64,000 nt of DNA from Stenopsyche tienmushanensis (Eukaryota > Arthropoda > Insecta > Trichoptera > Stenopsychidae), in NCBI GenBank assembly GCA_008973525.1, contig WACJ01000515.1, positions 2,046,001-2,110,000 of the forward strand, read 5' to 3'. The notes below the pieces were generated by a model. The model saw nothing but the letters and a program-made list of their open reading frames with translations. It made no database searches and had not been told where the DNA came from. The translations under genes were made by a program, and so were the position numbers. Below are positions 26,666 through 38,800 of this stretch, in pieces (position 1 is the first letter of the stretch; the number at the start of each line of letters is the position of its first letter).

Positions 26666-29600
26666 TAGTTTATATTTTCAAAGGATATCAGGTCTTTTAA
26701 TAATTTTAAGTCGTTTCTTAATGCTGAATATCTGACAAGGGCTTAAAACCAGTATTTTATATATATTACGTCTATGAAAAGACAAATATCTTTAACTGTT
26801 TTCATTTCCTTTTTCATCAGTTTAAACTGATACTTAAATACTTGTTTTTTTAAGTAACACATACCTTTAACCATCTATTTAACACAGTGAAGATCAGCAT
26901 GCATCCTAAATGAAACTCCTTTTTTAGGAATTCCTCCTAAGTAAAATCATCTCGAGATTGATACACTTGAAGTTGTTTTTGAGCAAAAAAAAAATCCTGT
27001 CTGCAGTAACATTTTCTATGATTTTTGAAGGCCTGTTATCATAAATTAATGTTTTATAATCATTTTGATCAATTTTGTCCCAATTCTTTTTAAATCTTTT
27101 AAACAATTGGATATCAGGAGCACTAGACGGACTGAGCGATTAATTCACTACAGTTTCTAAAATAATTACCATTATATAATGGCAACAAGCTAAGCAAAGC
27201 ATATCTTTTTTTCATTTTCTGCTCCAGAAGAACAAAAGCTTCATTTGTCAAGCTGGTGTTTACAGCTGTAGTGTTAAAGCATATAAACGTAAAACTTCAC
27301 CAATAGAAGGTAACTTTGACTGATGCAGATTTGGAAAAGTCTAAAAATAAAGATCACATAATAAACGTGTAACATTTTCAAGTATTATAGTATTACAATT
27401 ATGAATCAGAAGTTTCATCAATTGATAATCTTCCACTCTGAACGTTAATCTTAATTAATTCATATAATCAATTGGAAATCCATTATAAATTTTTAAGTTT
27501 GAAATTGTCACACAAAGAGTAAAAAAATAAAATCGATTGATTTTTGGGTGCAAAATAATTTGCACTTGTCAGACTCAATTAGTCTTTATTTTCAAAAACG
27601 ATGAATGAATGACTTTAGGGTAATTTTATATCATAATAATGATGCATTTATTACATCAATGGGTTAAATATCTTTAAGATCTTCAGTCTGTTTGTTAATA
27701 TTTGAGCGTCCGTGAGTCCCACGTCAGCGTGGCTCATTAGGCAAATGTTCCTCGTTCGAACAAATCGATTTTAAATATGTTATTTCTCTTCTGCATCCGT
27801 ATCTTATGGGTCATTCGTGTGTTTAATGATGCACATTTTTGCAATGTTCTCGCGCACAAAGCGAAGCTGGATTAATTTTCTGCAATTAGACTTTTAGGCA
27901 TGCAATTAAGCGGAAAAACTCGTTCCATTTGCACAAACTCGCAGCGACATTATATAATACGACCTCAATAAATGTTTCGAAATGGTACCTGTCTCTCGAT
28001 AAAAAGATTGTGAGCTTATCTGCTGGTCGATCGGGTTCGTAAAATGCGTCAAGTCATTTCCGATGCATTGTGCATAGGAGAAACTGGCGCCGCAGCAAGG
28101 CTGCGCGGTTCTTTTGTGGATGCTTCAAGGACGTCGGACATTGTTTCGGCGAAGAAGCTCGATGATGAGGATCCAGGAGGGAAAGTGCCACTCCATGGTG
28201 GCTACGAATTATCGTGACATTGCGGCGAAAGTGCAGCACGTGCTTGTTAATCACGACACGTGCCTCATTACTATGGTCAAGGCTTTGTTCGATCCGGGGT
28301 TAATCGTTGCATCAGGCTTAAAATTATCGAATATCGAATTTGTCGAGTCCTCTGAAGGTTTCACCATACCATGACTTTCTTTTTGGGCGGCGACTCTCAA
28401 AAATAATTGAAGAAATCCAACAGTCAAATGTAACGCGCAGATTTAACTCTTTCCGATCCTGTATCACACATGCTGAGATATGTATAAATTTTTCCGATGC
28501 TGTTTCGATGGATTATATGGTTGGTTTGCATTTTAAGCTTTAGTGTGTGTAATTTCACAAATTCTTACCTAAAATTCGAATATACAATAAAATAAAAATA
28601 CAATTTCTGACAGTATTTCAACATCTATATATCATTACGCCGCACTTTTAACGGAAATTTATCTCAAAAATCCTTCATAATATTCAGTCTGTCTTTTAAA
28701 AATAACAAGGAAACACAATACATAAAATAAGACGACAGTGATATGCATAAACTGGCCTTAATTGATGGAAATAATGATGATGTTTCGTGTGTGGTGCAAA
28801 CAACCAATAAAAACAGCAAAAAAGCTCTGTTTCCGAATCATCAAATTACGTCCTCATAATTGGACTCTGATGAAAAAATTTGGATTTCTGTAAATACAAT
28901 ATGAACCATTGTATCTACAACGACATTGATGAATCAGATTTTCAATTAAATATTTGTCCTGGTCTATTTTTTCTACGTAAAAATCAATAAGACCTCAAAT
29001 TTCACGAATGTGTACTACATTATTACATTTTTTTAAATTACTTTTTACGGAAGAATTGATCGAAAAACTCACCACCGAAACAAATATACATGCAACCACA
29101 ATAATAATTATAAAATATGAAATCATTTTTCATATAAATGCTGCAAACATTTATATACCTGCTGGAACATTTTTTTTGAAGACCGCAAAGAGTTAATACA
29201 TCCAAAATTTTATGCTTATTTTAGTGCTGGTTTTTACAGATCTTTTTTATGAAAATAAATGGTCAATAAAAATGTTTAAAACGAAAAAATTAAGCACAGA
29301 AAATTAAAATTTGAAGATTTGTCGTTTGCCAATCGTATATTCTGTGTTTTTACACTGATTTTATCAGATATTTTTTGCTGTTCAATAAAACACTGTAATT
29401 GACCACCTGTTTTGATGTCTTAAATGTATATTATTATGCGGCATGATAATTAATTTTTTACTTATGATTGCGCCAAACTCCTACATTTATCAATCCAAAT
29501 TATTCGATCTGCGTTCCAAATCATGATCTGTTGTGATCTTTGCGTTTTCATGATCACTCACTGCTTAAAATTATTGATGAAATTTAAACAGCGTCGTTTA

Positions 29601-31954
29601 TTGACAATGAAATATAACTGGCTCTTATGTCACAATGTATATGTGTTCTTAATCTATTATTTCTTTTAGATATACAATATTTAATTTGTCCCCAAAATGT
29701 TCCATTTGAAGGCTGTCAAGATTTATTGAGCTTAAGACCCGATTATTTCGTATCATAAAACACTATTAACCTTAAACGATTCGATGTCGCAATATTGAAT
29801 TAACCCTTGACGTGCGAAAAATTCGTTCGCACGCTCGGGATTGTTTTTTATAATTTATAGAATATTACGTCAATTCTAATGACTCTATATAAGGCAAGAT
29901 TAATTATAAAATTATGGTGATTTATTTTGTGGTCGTGAGTTATTAGGCAAGCCTCAAATTGCGTTCGGAAGTCGAACTACACCATGAGTTCTAATAGAAT
30001 GAAATATTACGCTATTTGGAGTCTTTTTTTGTTCTGAAATATTCAAAGTATATGAGGCGTATAAGTCGGCTTCATAGTGCACGTTCTCATAAATTGGCCA
30101 AGATTGCCGACAATTGCCGTTTTCCTCGCCATTCCGACTTCTCCAGTTGCTAACAAAATGTGCTAATAATTCTTCCGCAATACCGACACAGTTTGCCCGA
30201 TAGATTGTTATTACACGAAAACTAATGCCCCGAACTCTTATTATTCGTTGCAATGACACAATGCACACATGCCCTTTTACAATGTTCAATTAAAGCTAAA
30301 ATGTTAGACTAATGGACGATTTAAGGAGAGAAGATACCATTCGTGGTGTAAGACTCGATGGTTTTTAAATTGTTAACCCATTTAATGCGAGGTGTCTTAC
30401 GCTAAAGGCTGCCACTTATACTCTGTGATATTTAGATCATTGAAACATGGAGTTTTAAAAAATCAAAAAAACCTTTGCTGCTTGGACTTAACTTAATTAT
30501 GTATCTTGCATGGGGAAATATCCACAATCTCATCTAAATAATTTGAAATAAAACTCACCCCTACGATTTTGAGTGCATATGGTGTTTGACAATGATCATT
30601 TTCGGTTGCATCTATGCTTATCTACAGTTCTTCCTTATTTTTCTCGATATATACAAATGCTCCCTTCTATATACAAAATAATTTATTTGATATTATCGAA
30701 TCTAAACCATCTAATACTTATAAATCACTTATAATATCATTTAAGAATTACGTACTTTTTGGTTAGTTAAAAACATTGAAATGATCAATTGTCGATCTTT
30801 ACAATATACCAATATTAATTAATATTCAAGTTTAAAAAATTGATATCTCCCTGTATTATCAAAAATATATCACGAGTCACTATCGGCAATATATTTAATT
30901 TGGATGACTTTTAGCCATCATCGAATCATTATAAGGTCTTCAGTTATATAAATATAATGCCGGTTATTAAAGAATCATCATATGGGATGATATCGTTTTT
31001 TGCCAGAATCTTACTCTCGTCTTCTTAAAGATTCTCTTTCTTCGGCATCAATAGCTCATGGCGATAATGATCGTTTCCAAATGAAACTTCTATTGGCATG
31101 TTAGAGTACAATCCGAGAAGAGAAACGTTTCCACTCTTCTTGCTTGCGTTTCATCGCGTGAAAACACAATTCTATTCCGTGAGAACGAGGAAAATTGCTA
31201 AATTTCTTATTATATGACTGGAGCTGCATAATAATAGCTGCACACTTCTTCAATTATAATGGGAATCAACCGGAACCTTCGCTGATGCTGCCAGCCTTGT
31301 AAGGAAGTGCCGTCTGAACTCATCACTAATTCCACGTCGCCAAGATTGACACAAACTTCCTGCAACGCGTTTAAATATAACAGTGATTTACTTTCTAGGA
31401 CTTGAAGACTTAAACTGATGAAATTATATCAATAAAAGACGTCTTTATCCGCTTGAGAACCCCCATGGCAAAGAAAAATTATTCAAATTACTGTTATGTT
31501 AAGGAGAAGATTAATCTTTATCATGGGAAATATTCTTAAATGCCTTACGTGATTTTTCATCTGGTGATTTCTCATTGTCTTCCGTGTGTGGTTAAATTCG
31601 AATTTTGTGGTTAGGGTTAGGTTATGATTATTTTAATATGTATTTTAGATAGGAGAAAATCTATGCTTGACATATATTTTTGAATGGTATTTTAAAGATT
31701 CTTACGAATCTAGTCATAAGCGGTCATACACATTTTTTTATTAATCGTTTCAGTATGCAAGTTTTCAGATCTAGGAAATCAAGTTAAACCTAGAGCGAGA
31801 TGATCGATCGATAGTATTAATTCTCCCAATTTTTTTGGTACGGTCAATCTGTATTTGAACATGAACCATTAAAATAGGAATCAAGATTTTAGCCCATCAT
31901 ACTAATACTTGGTAAAAAAAATATTGTAGTTAATATATATTTTTTAAATTTCAG
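26666..31954. other. Gene-free region, probably first intron of Cda5
   Basis: No coding exon recognised. 28,030-28,290 is a GC-richer island containing CACGTG and ACACGTGCC E-box-like words and may be regulatory. A minus frame of 111 codons at 30,289-29,954 has no known motif. A diverged repeat (related to 19,424-19,500) lies at 31,768-31,830. The block ends at the acceptor of the first identified Cda5 exon. Confidence 0.4.
31768..31830 (+). repeat. Diverged dispersed repeat, second copy at 19,424-19,500
   Basis: The two copies share an AAACCT...GAGA-GATCGATCG core and the following AATATTAA-CCCAAT-like tail, with several substitutions. No element ends or coding content seen. Confidence 0.4.
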
Positions 31955-32804
31955 GTTTAGCTTTGGCTCAAGGATCCGATCGAAGGAGATCAGGGCCTAT
32001 TAGAAGTATTCCAATTGGCGCAGATATCAAACGAGATTCTGATTTCGACTGTCCCGAGGAATTCGGCTACTATCCTCATCCATCAGATTGCACTCAATAC
32101 TATGTATGTGTCTTTGGAGGAGCACTCTTGGAATCATGCACAGGTGGCCTCATGTACAGGTAAGACCTGACATCACTTTAAAGAGCATTTACAAATGGTT
32201 ACATCACTCTGAATTGTTGTATTTTTAAATAAAATTCGAAGTATTTAACATAGTTGCTTGGTGAGCTATTGAATATTATCTCATCCTGCGGATATGGCGT
32301 GATCTTTAACCACATTTTTATGTGAGATTTGTTACGATTCAGTGGACAGTGCGTGCGTCGATGTTACTTAATAGCGTAGAGAATCGAGATCAAAGTTCTC
32401 GCAATGAAGTATCGATCCCTTCGAAATAAGGCTTTGTTGCATACTTGGGTCACGCACTCTGTTTTCTATTCATCGGGGTCATCTTCGCCGTGAAAGACTT
32501 TAACAATGACGATTACAGTATAAATTGACGTCTATTGTTCTACATGATGATTAAATAATATATTTTCAGTCATGAGCTGCAGACATGTGATTGGCCAAGA
32601 AATGTAGGATGTGGAGTTCCAGGAGTGGAGAGTGCTGAAGTCGTTTCTGCCACACCATCAGTTCAATCGTCAGCACCAATCCGTAGCAGACAACAACAAG
32701 TTGTAGTGCAAGCACCACCACCACCTCCTCCTCCAAGGGCTTCTCCGAACCCTGTAGTTACATCACGTGGTCAACCTACTTTCAGTCATCAAGACATTGT
32801 TAAG
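31955..32804 (+). CDS. Cda5: Cda5 exons for signal-peptide end and chitin-binding domain
   Basis: Exon 31955-32159 opens after a TTTCAG acceptor and needs one base from an upstream exon. Its first residues, (G)LALAQ, look like the end of a signal peptide. It then codes GPIRSIPIGADI and DCPEEFGYYPHP, the start of a peritrophin-A/CBM14 domain. Exon 32570 completes it after a clean AG/T phase-2 join: MYSHELQTCDWPRNVGCG. All six cysteines are present (DCPEE, DCTQ, YVC, ESC, QTC, VGC), as are the aromatic residues typical of chitin contact. The donor of the second exon is ambiguous between GTTAAG at 32,799 and GTCTTG at 32,805. Both keep phase 0 and differ by two residues. Confidence 0.9.
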
Positions 32805-35800
32805 GTCTTGATGATTTATAAATTTAACATTAATCTTAATCTTATTTGTGTATTATTTAATTTTGTTTAATGACCAATCGTGAAAATTAATATATTTTTT
32901 ATAATTTAGCAACAATTGTATGCTGAAGTCGATGAACAATTACCACCTGCTGAAGAATTGGAAAACGATAGACAACAAAGAGTACTCCGTGGACAACCCA
33001 GCAGCGTTGGTCAAGTACAAAGAGATAGAGATGGATACAGTGTTTCACCAGTTACGTCCTCATCGAGAGCTGCCAATTCCAACATCATTCCTTCTTCTCT
33101 TTCATCACGATCTTCAGGAAAGGTCGGTGCTTTCTCATTCGGAACACAGGTCGACGCACAAAGAGCAAACGAAGCACTCCAATCATACAGGTAATAATTA
33201 TTAACACGGAAAAATAATCAGACTGACTAAATTAGTTAAAAACGTCATTAGACTAACAAGACTGACAAATTATTTGTTTTTTATCAGTGCATCTCAAATC
33301 GACTTGACTGACAACAACGAGCATACAACTGAACTATCAAATGACTTGGAAATCGACTCTTTAACTGACGCACAAAATAAATTCATCTCATTATTTAGAC
33401 GAAAAAGAGACACTTCTTCTAAAGACGAAGAATCTGCAATCGATCGCGCTGACATAGACGATCGAGATAAAAGACAAATTAGATTTGGAAGAATACAAAA
33501 CGCTCCTTCTTCTTCTCCAAGATGGAACGACGGAAAGAAAGTTAACAGCGATTTTCTTTCGACGTCTTTCAGACCACCACATTATCAAAGCAATGGACGA
33601 ACACCTTTTAAACCAAGCACCCAAATTGACGATTCGTTAAGCCCATTTGCAAGTAAACCTGTTGCCACTTACAGCAATCAAGGTAGCTTCAAACCTTACA
33701 TACCAGACGATCAATTTTCGACTCCAACTCCTTCAAGATCTTCGTTATCAACTACCCCTAATTATTCGTTTTACAATCTTAAATCTCAAAATTCAATTAC
33801 TCCTACATATTCGTTGAGTACTACAGCAGCGACGCCAATTTACAAAGAAAATTTTTCATACTTTTCGATGAAACCAGGTTCTACTGGGGCTGCCATCACG
33901 AAATCACCACCAATATCTTCTCTTACGTCTCCCAGTGAAAGTCCCTTTGCTGCTCTATCTGGTGGTTTCTATAACAATCAGCCAAGAACAAATTCTCATT
34001 ATGTTAAACCAGTTCGCACAAATCTAAAGAGTTTTGAAAATCAAGAACCGTCCATACAAAGCTCACTTCAATATCATTATGAAATTGGACCGAAGTCTTC
34101 AACTGAAAAATTGGAACAAAAAAAACCTATCAGATATGAAACTAGTAGTGTAAAATCTCTAAATGGAAATATCAAACCTAGTTCTGCAACATTGTCGAAT
34201 TCAAATGGAAATAGGAATAATAGAAATAAGGTAAATGCAAGACCACAAGATAATAGACAGACTGAAAATTATGATAAGAATAAAGTCAGAGAAAGGCCAT
34301 CAAATGTTAGGAAAGCTAAACCTGATCAACACCATGAGTCTAGTAATGAAAAATCGGAAAATCACAAGGAAGAATCTGATGACGAAGACGAAGAAGAATC
34401 TGATGGTAATGATGAGGAGAAATCAGAAGACGATGACAAATCTGATCAATCGCCAGAGATTAAGCCAGCGTTTCCTGAACCGCCAGAGTATTTTAAACAT
34501 GCCGAGAACAAATACGAAAATGTTGTAAATCCATTCGCTGACCCGGAATTCGATTTCGACTCGTTCATTTCTAAAATAAGAAATACACATCTTCAATTGG
34601 TCAGTCCAAAAACCGTAGAATCAATTAACAACAACCAACTGGTCGACGGAAGCAGAAGTAACTTGGAAAACAGACCAAATAATGGCGGGAACAAAAAAGA
34701 ATTTATCAAACAACATCATAACTATCTAGGAATGAGCACACCGCGGCCTTTCAGCGCCCCCCACAACAGCGTCCAATGGCCAGGTAAAGGAAGCAACGAA
34801 TTGAAGCACGAAAATCAAAGACATAACCATTCTTACACCCCAGAAAACACCAAACCAGTCTACGAAGACGAGGCCGAAGAATATTACGACGATGATTACG
34901 AGCAGCCGATAAACAACCAAGTCAAACCACCGAGCCACAACCAATATCGAACTCCTAAACAACCCATACCGGTTCTTGTAAAAGCTCCAGCGCCTACCTA
35001 TCATCCAAATCCACAATCATCATCGTACAAAGAAGGACATAGAAATCCTATCGTGAACATCGCCCAATATCATCAACCGAACGTCAATCTTAAACCTCCA
35101 CCGATCCAATCGCATGCACAGAATTATAGAAAACCACAAACGGGAAATGTGTACAAGCCACAGAATTATATAAACGAACAAAAGCATAACCATCAAAATA
35201 ACAAAAACATCCATAATAATTATAACAACCACCATAACAGCGTTAATCCGGTAACTCCTCCGAGATATAGCACGATAAAAAATAACGACAACAATATTGA
35301 TGATGATAAACCCAAACACAGACGACCAATACCTAAACCTTCCCCGGAAATGAACGATTATTACTATGACGATGAAGATGAAGATTATGATTATGAGCCA
35401 CCAGTAAAATCAGAATTCATGCCAATAACAGAAGTTAAACCGCAAAGACCGCCAATCGCTCAGAATTATGAAGAATATGAAGATTACGATACGGATGATA
35501 AGCGTACGAATCAAAAGCACAAACACAAAGAAGAAGAAGATGATGAAGAAGAAGATGATGACGACGACGACGAGGAAGATGGCGACGATGAAGAAGAGGA
35601 AGAACAACAATTAACGAGACCTGTAAATCAAAAAGAACAACCTAAGAGAGTTCCAAATATGTACAATCCTCGTCCGCACGCCAAAGATAACAACAATAGA
35701 CTTCCACCCGCCAAATCTACCAACATCCATGTTAATTCCCAAATTATAAAGCGACCCGAGATTGCAAATTATGAAATCGTACATAGTTCAGCTAATCATT

Positions 35801-38800
35801 TACCTTCGACGAAGGCGCCAAATTCTCAAACTAGATTAAATTATTATAATCAAACCACGCTTAGGCCGTACACTGTGAGACATAGATTGGCCAAGCCGAC
35901 TACGACTCAGACTACTTTGGGCACTAGCAAAATTCCGGTGAAGGAAACCCATACTAGATCGCCCATCAGAGGTGGAAATAGATGGCAAAACCATCCGACG
36001 ACGGCCACGCCAGCAAAAGACGGTAGGACGTTTAGACTTCCAACACCACCATCTTCTACTGTTAAGACTGACAGTGACAACCAGGAATCACGTGACTCAC
36101 AGACAGAACATGACGATAATGCTCCGAACAGGTACAATTGACACATATTAAGACCTGATGTTCTTCATACTTTCAGTAGACCTATTTGAATTTCTAAAGT
36201 ATGTTAAATAACGTATTTATTTAGATTCTTCCCTAAATATCACATTTATGGTGGCGGATTTATGTTGTTTCTCGTCTATAATGCATGTGGAAAAAATTGC
36301 TATGCAATTATGAAATATTTCAAAGAGTTTATTATTTTACAGGGTTGAACCCACTGTCAGTTCTTCTCCAAGTTACACCCAACAAACGAGACAACAGCAA
36401 GTACAATCTGGTCGCGCATTGTACAACGGCTCCCAGCACTACGATCCTCAACAGTTCGATCCTTACTACGCCATCTATGACGATGATGTGGAACTTTATA
36501 AAGATGCTGGTATTTATTCAAATTTTAGTTATTTTCCTAATTATAAATCCAGATGACGATTCGAATCATGTTTTCTTTTTATAGAATATGCTCAACATTA
36601 CAATTCAGCTGGACAACGACCAAGCGTTTCAGTACAACAGACATATCGTGGAACTCCACCACCGCGTGCTCCATTGGTTACAGCTTCTCCATCGCCATCC
36701 ATTTACACTCCAACTCAATCCAACATTTATAGCTCGCCAAGCGCTGATGATTACGATGATGCCCTCATCAATTCACAAGTACGCAATCATTTAATTTGAA
36801 TTAACATTTTATTGATATTTTTATCTCATGACAATTTTAATGATTGTTGGAAAAATACATAAATATTATTTCCAATTCAATTTCAGCTCGATGATCAAAG
36901 CCAATATCAGCAACCAGCTCGTCCATCGTCCACTAGGTAACTTGGTTTTAATATTATTTAATTATTTATTTCTGTTATAAATTTGATTTTCAATTAGGTA
37001 TTATAGCTGTGGAAGAATTGATTAACGAAATGAAGGTATACCGTAAATGTGTAAATTTTACAACGGATAGTTTAGCATTTGATTTGTTTATATAGATACA
37101 AATATTTTCGATTGTCTGAGTTTTCATGTTGAATTTAGCAAAATAATTCGTTAGATTATTTTTGCGCGGTGCTAGTATGTTTTAACGCGCTTTCAACATG
37201 GAAATTCGCCAGTCAAATTTGCACAGCACTCTTAGATTGGTATGTAATGTGTATATATCCTCTAACAATACCAAAAATATTTCCAAGTGTAATAGACGAC
37301 AGGAATGAGCTGGGATTTGAACTGTCGACGTTGGGTTTTTTGAGAACGAGTAAAGCACCTAGCACTTACTCCACGAGCCAACGCCCTCACACAACCACCA
37401 CTACCACAACCACCACAACCACAACTACCACCACCACCCCTAAACCCACGTTGGCCCCTACCACGGCCCATACTAGGGCACCCGTTCAAAGGTACTACAA
37501 AATAAGTGGTTGGAAAACATAGCTTCGCCGCCATACAACCATCCATCCACTAATCATCTGATCATTAGTACAATGGATTTTCTTCTGTACGCAATCTTCA
37601 TCTTTGCTTCTGATTATATCTGCATTGATTCAATACGTGATGATCAATGCTTGATAAAAGTTTTTTACTTATAAAGAAGCTTCTGCTGTAAAATATGTAT
37701 TCATTGCTTTCAATTTAAACTCTTGGTAATATTAGGTATGCTTTGTAGTATCTTTGCTCCTCTATTGTCTGTTTTGAGAAGAATTTTGTGCTGTGAAAGA
37801 ATATCCTCGATTCAACACCCATCCATTCATTCCATTGCACATTGTATATATGCATTTTAACCATTGCCACTTAGTTATTAAGATTTATGTGTATAGTGCT
37901 TTTATAAAACGGTATCGATTCTTGCTAATTTATTGTTTGTAATAGAAACAAATGATTAGTAGGTAAATATGAGACATTAGGAGGTTTCATTTTTGTGTTT
38001 TAACAGATCAACCACGAGTGAAAGCTTTAGAGGCAATATTGAACCCCCCACAGAACTACCCGAGCCCCTAATTGTGACCACCCCATCCCGCCGATTCAGT
38101 AGTCGCTTTAGATCCGATGAGATATCACACCTCGCCCAACCCTTCTCCGTCAGTCCCTCATCCTCGTACAAACGTTCAAGCAATGAGCTTCTCACCGAAC
38201 ACCCCCCACAAACAAACGCTTCATCAGCTCATCTATCTAATGACGATAGACAGACTTTGAATATTACTGATACGATAGCGACACCTAAGAATACTTCGCG
38301 CTTTCTATCGCTGACCACTGGTTTCTTGTTTAAAAAAGAGGACGAAGACAGTACGAACGACCAATCTCGATATACTCTTAAAGTATTCAAATCACCTTCG
38401 AGAATAGCACTAACTGACGAGGACGCGACTTTGACGACGTTCCAAGAAAGGCCTAAACCTCAACGACTTTCGTTCAAAGTAGAAGACGCATCGATAACGG
38501 GCGATAAGAGCGATTTCATAATCGAACCTGAACCTATTGAATCAACAACGGAAGCTTCTACGACCACGACTTCAACCACCACCACAACGACGACGACGAC
38601 GACAACAAAAGCCACAAGAAAACCATCACCTCTTCCATTCATAATAGAAAACCTTCCAGAGCCAGGACAAAAACCAGTCATAATCCAATTGAAAGCTAGC
38701 ACAGGCGCTAGAAGACACGGTCCAAGAATTGGTTCAGAATCGATCGGACCACTCTATAGCAGGCCAATAAACCGTGTTGTTGAACCTTATACAGAAAGAT

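Noticed and set aside
27700..27780. tRNA-like words TGGCTCATTAGG and CGTTCGAAC
   Set aside because: The two boxes are only about 12 bases apart, far too close for a tRNA or an intact SINE, and flanks do not pair as an acceptor stem.
29954..30289. 111-codon minus frame
   Set aside because: No recognisable motif, no splice context and no neighbouring exons; plausible by chance in a long window.
31608..31625. GGTTAGGGTTAGGTTA, resembling insect telomere repeat
   Set aside because: Barely three units; too short to be an interstitial telomere tract.
34235..35610. Several 66-99 codon frames on both strands inside the first giant Cda5 exon
   Set aside because: Shadows of the low-complexity 948-codon exon; their residue bias follows from its repeats.
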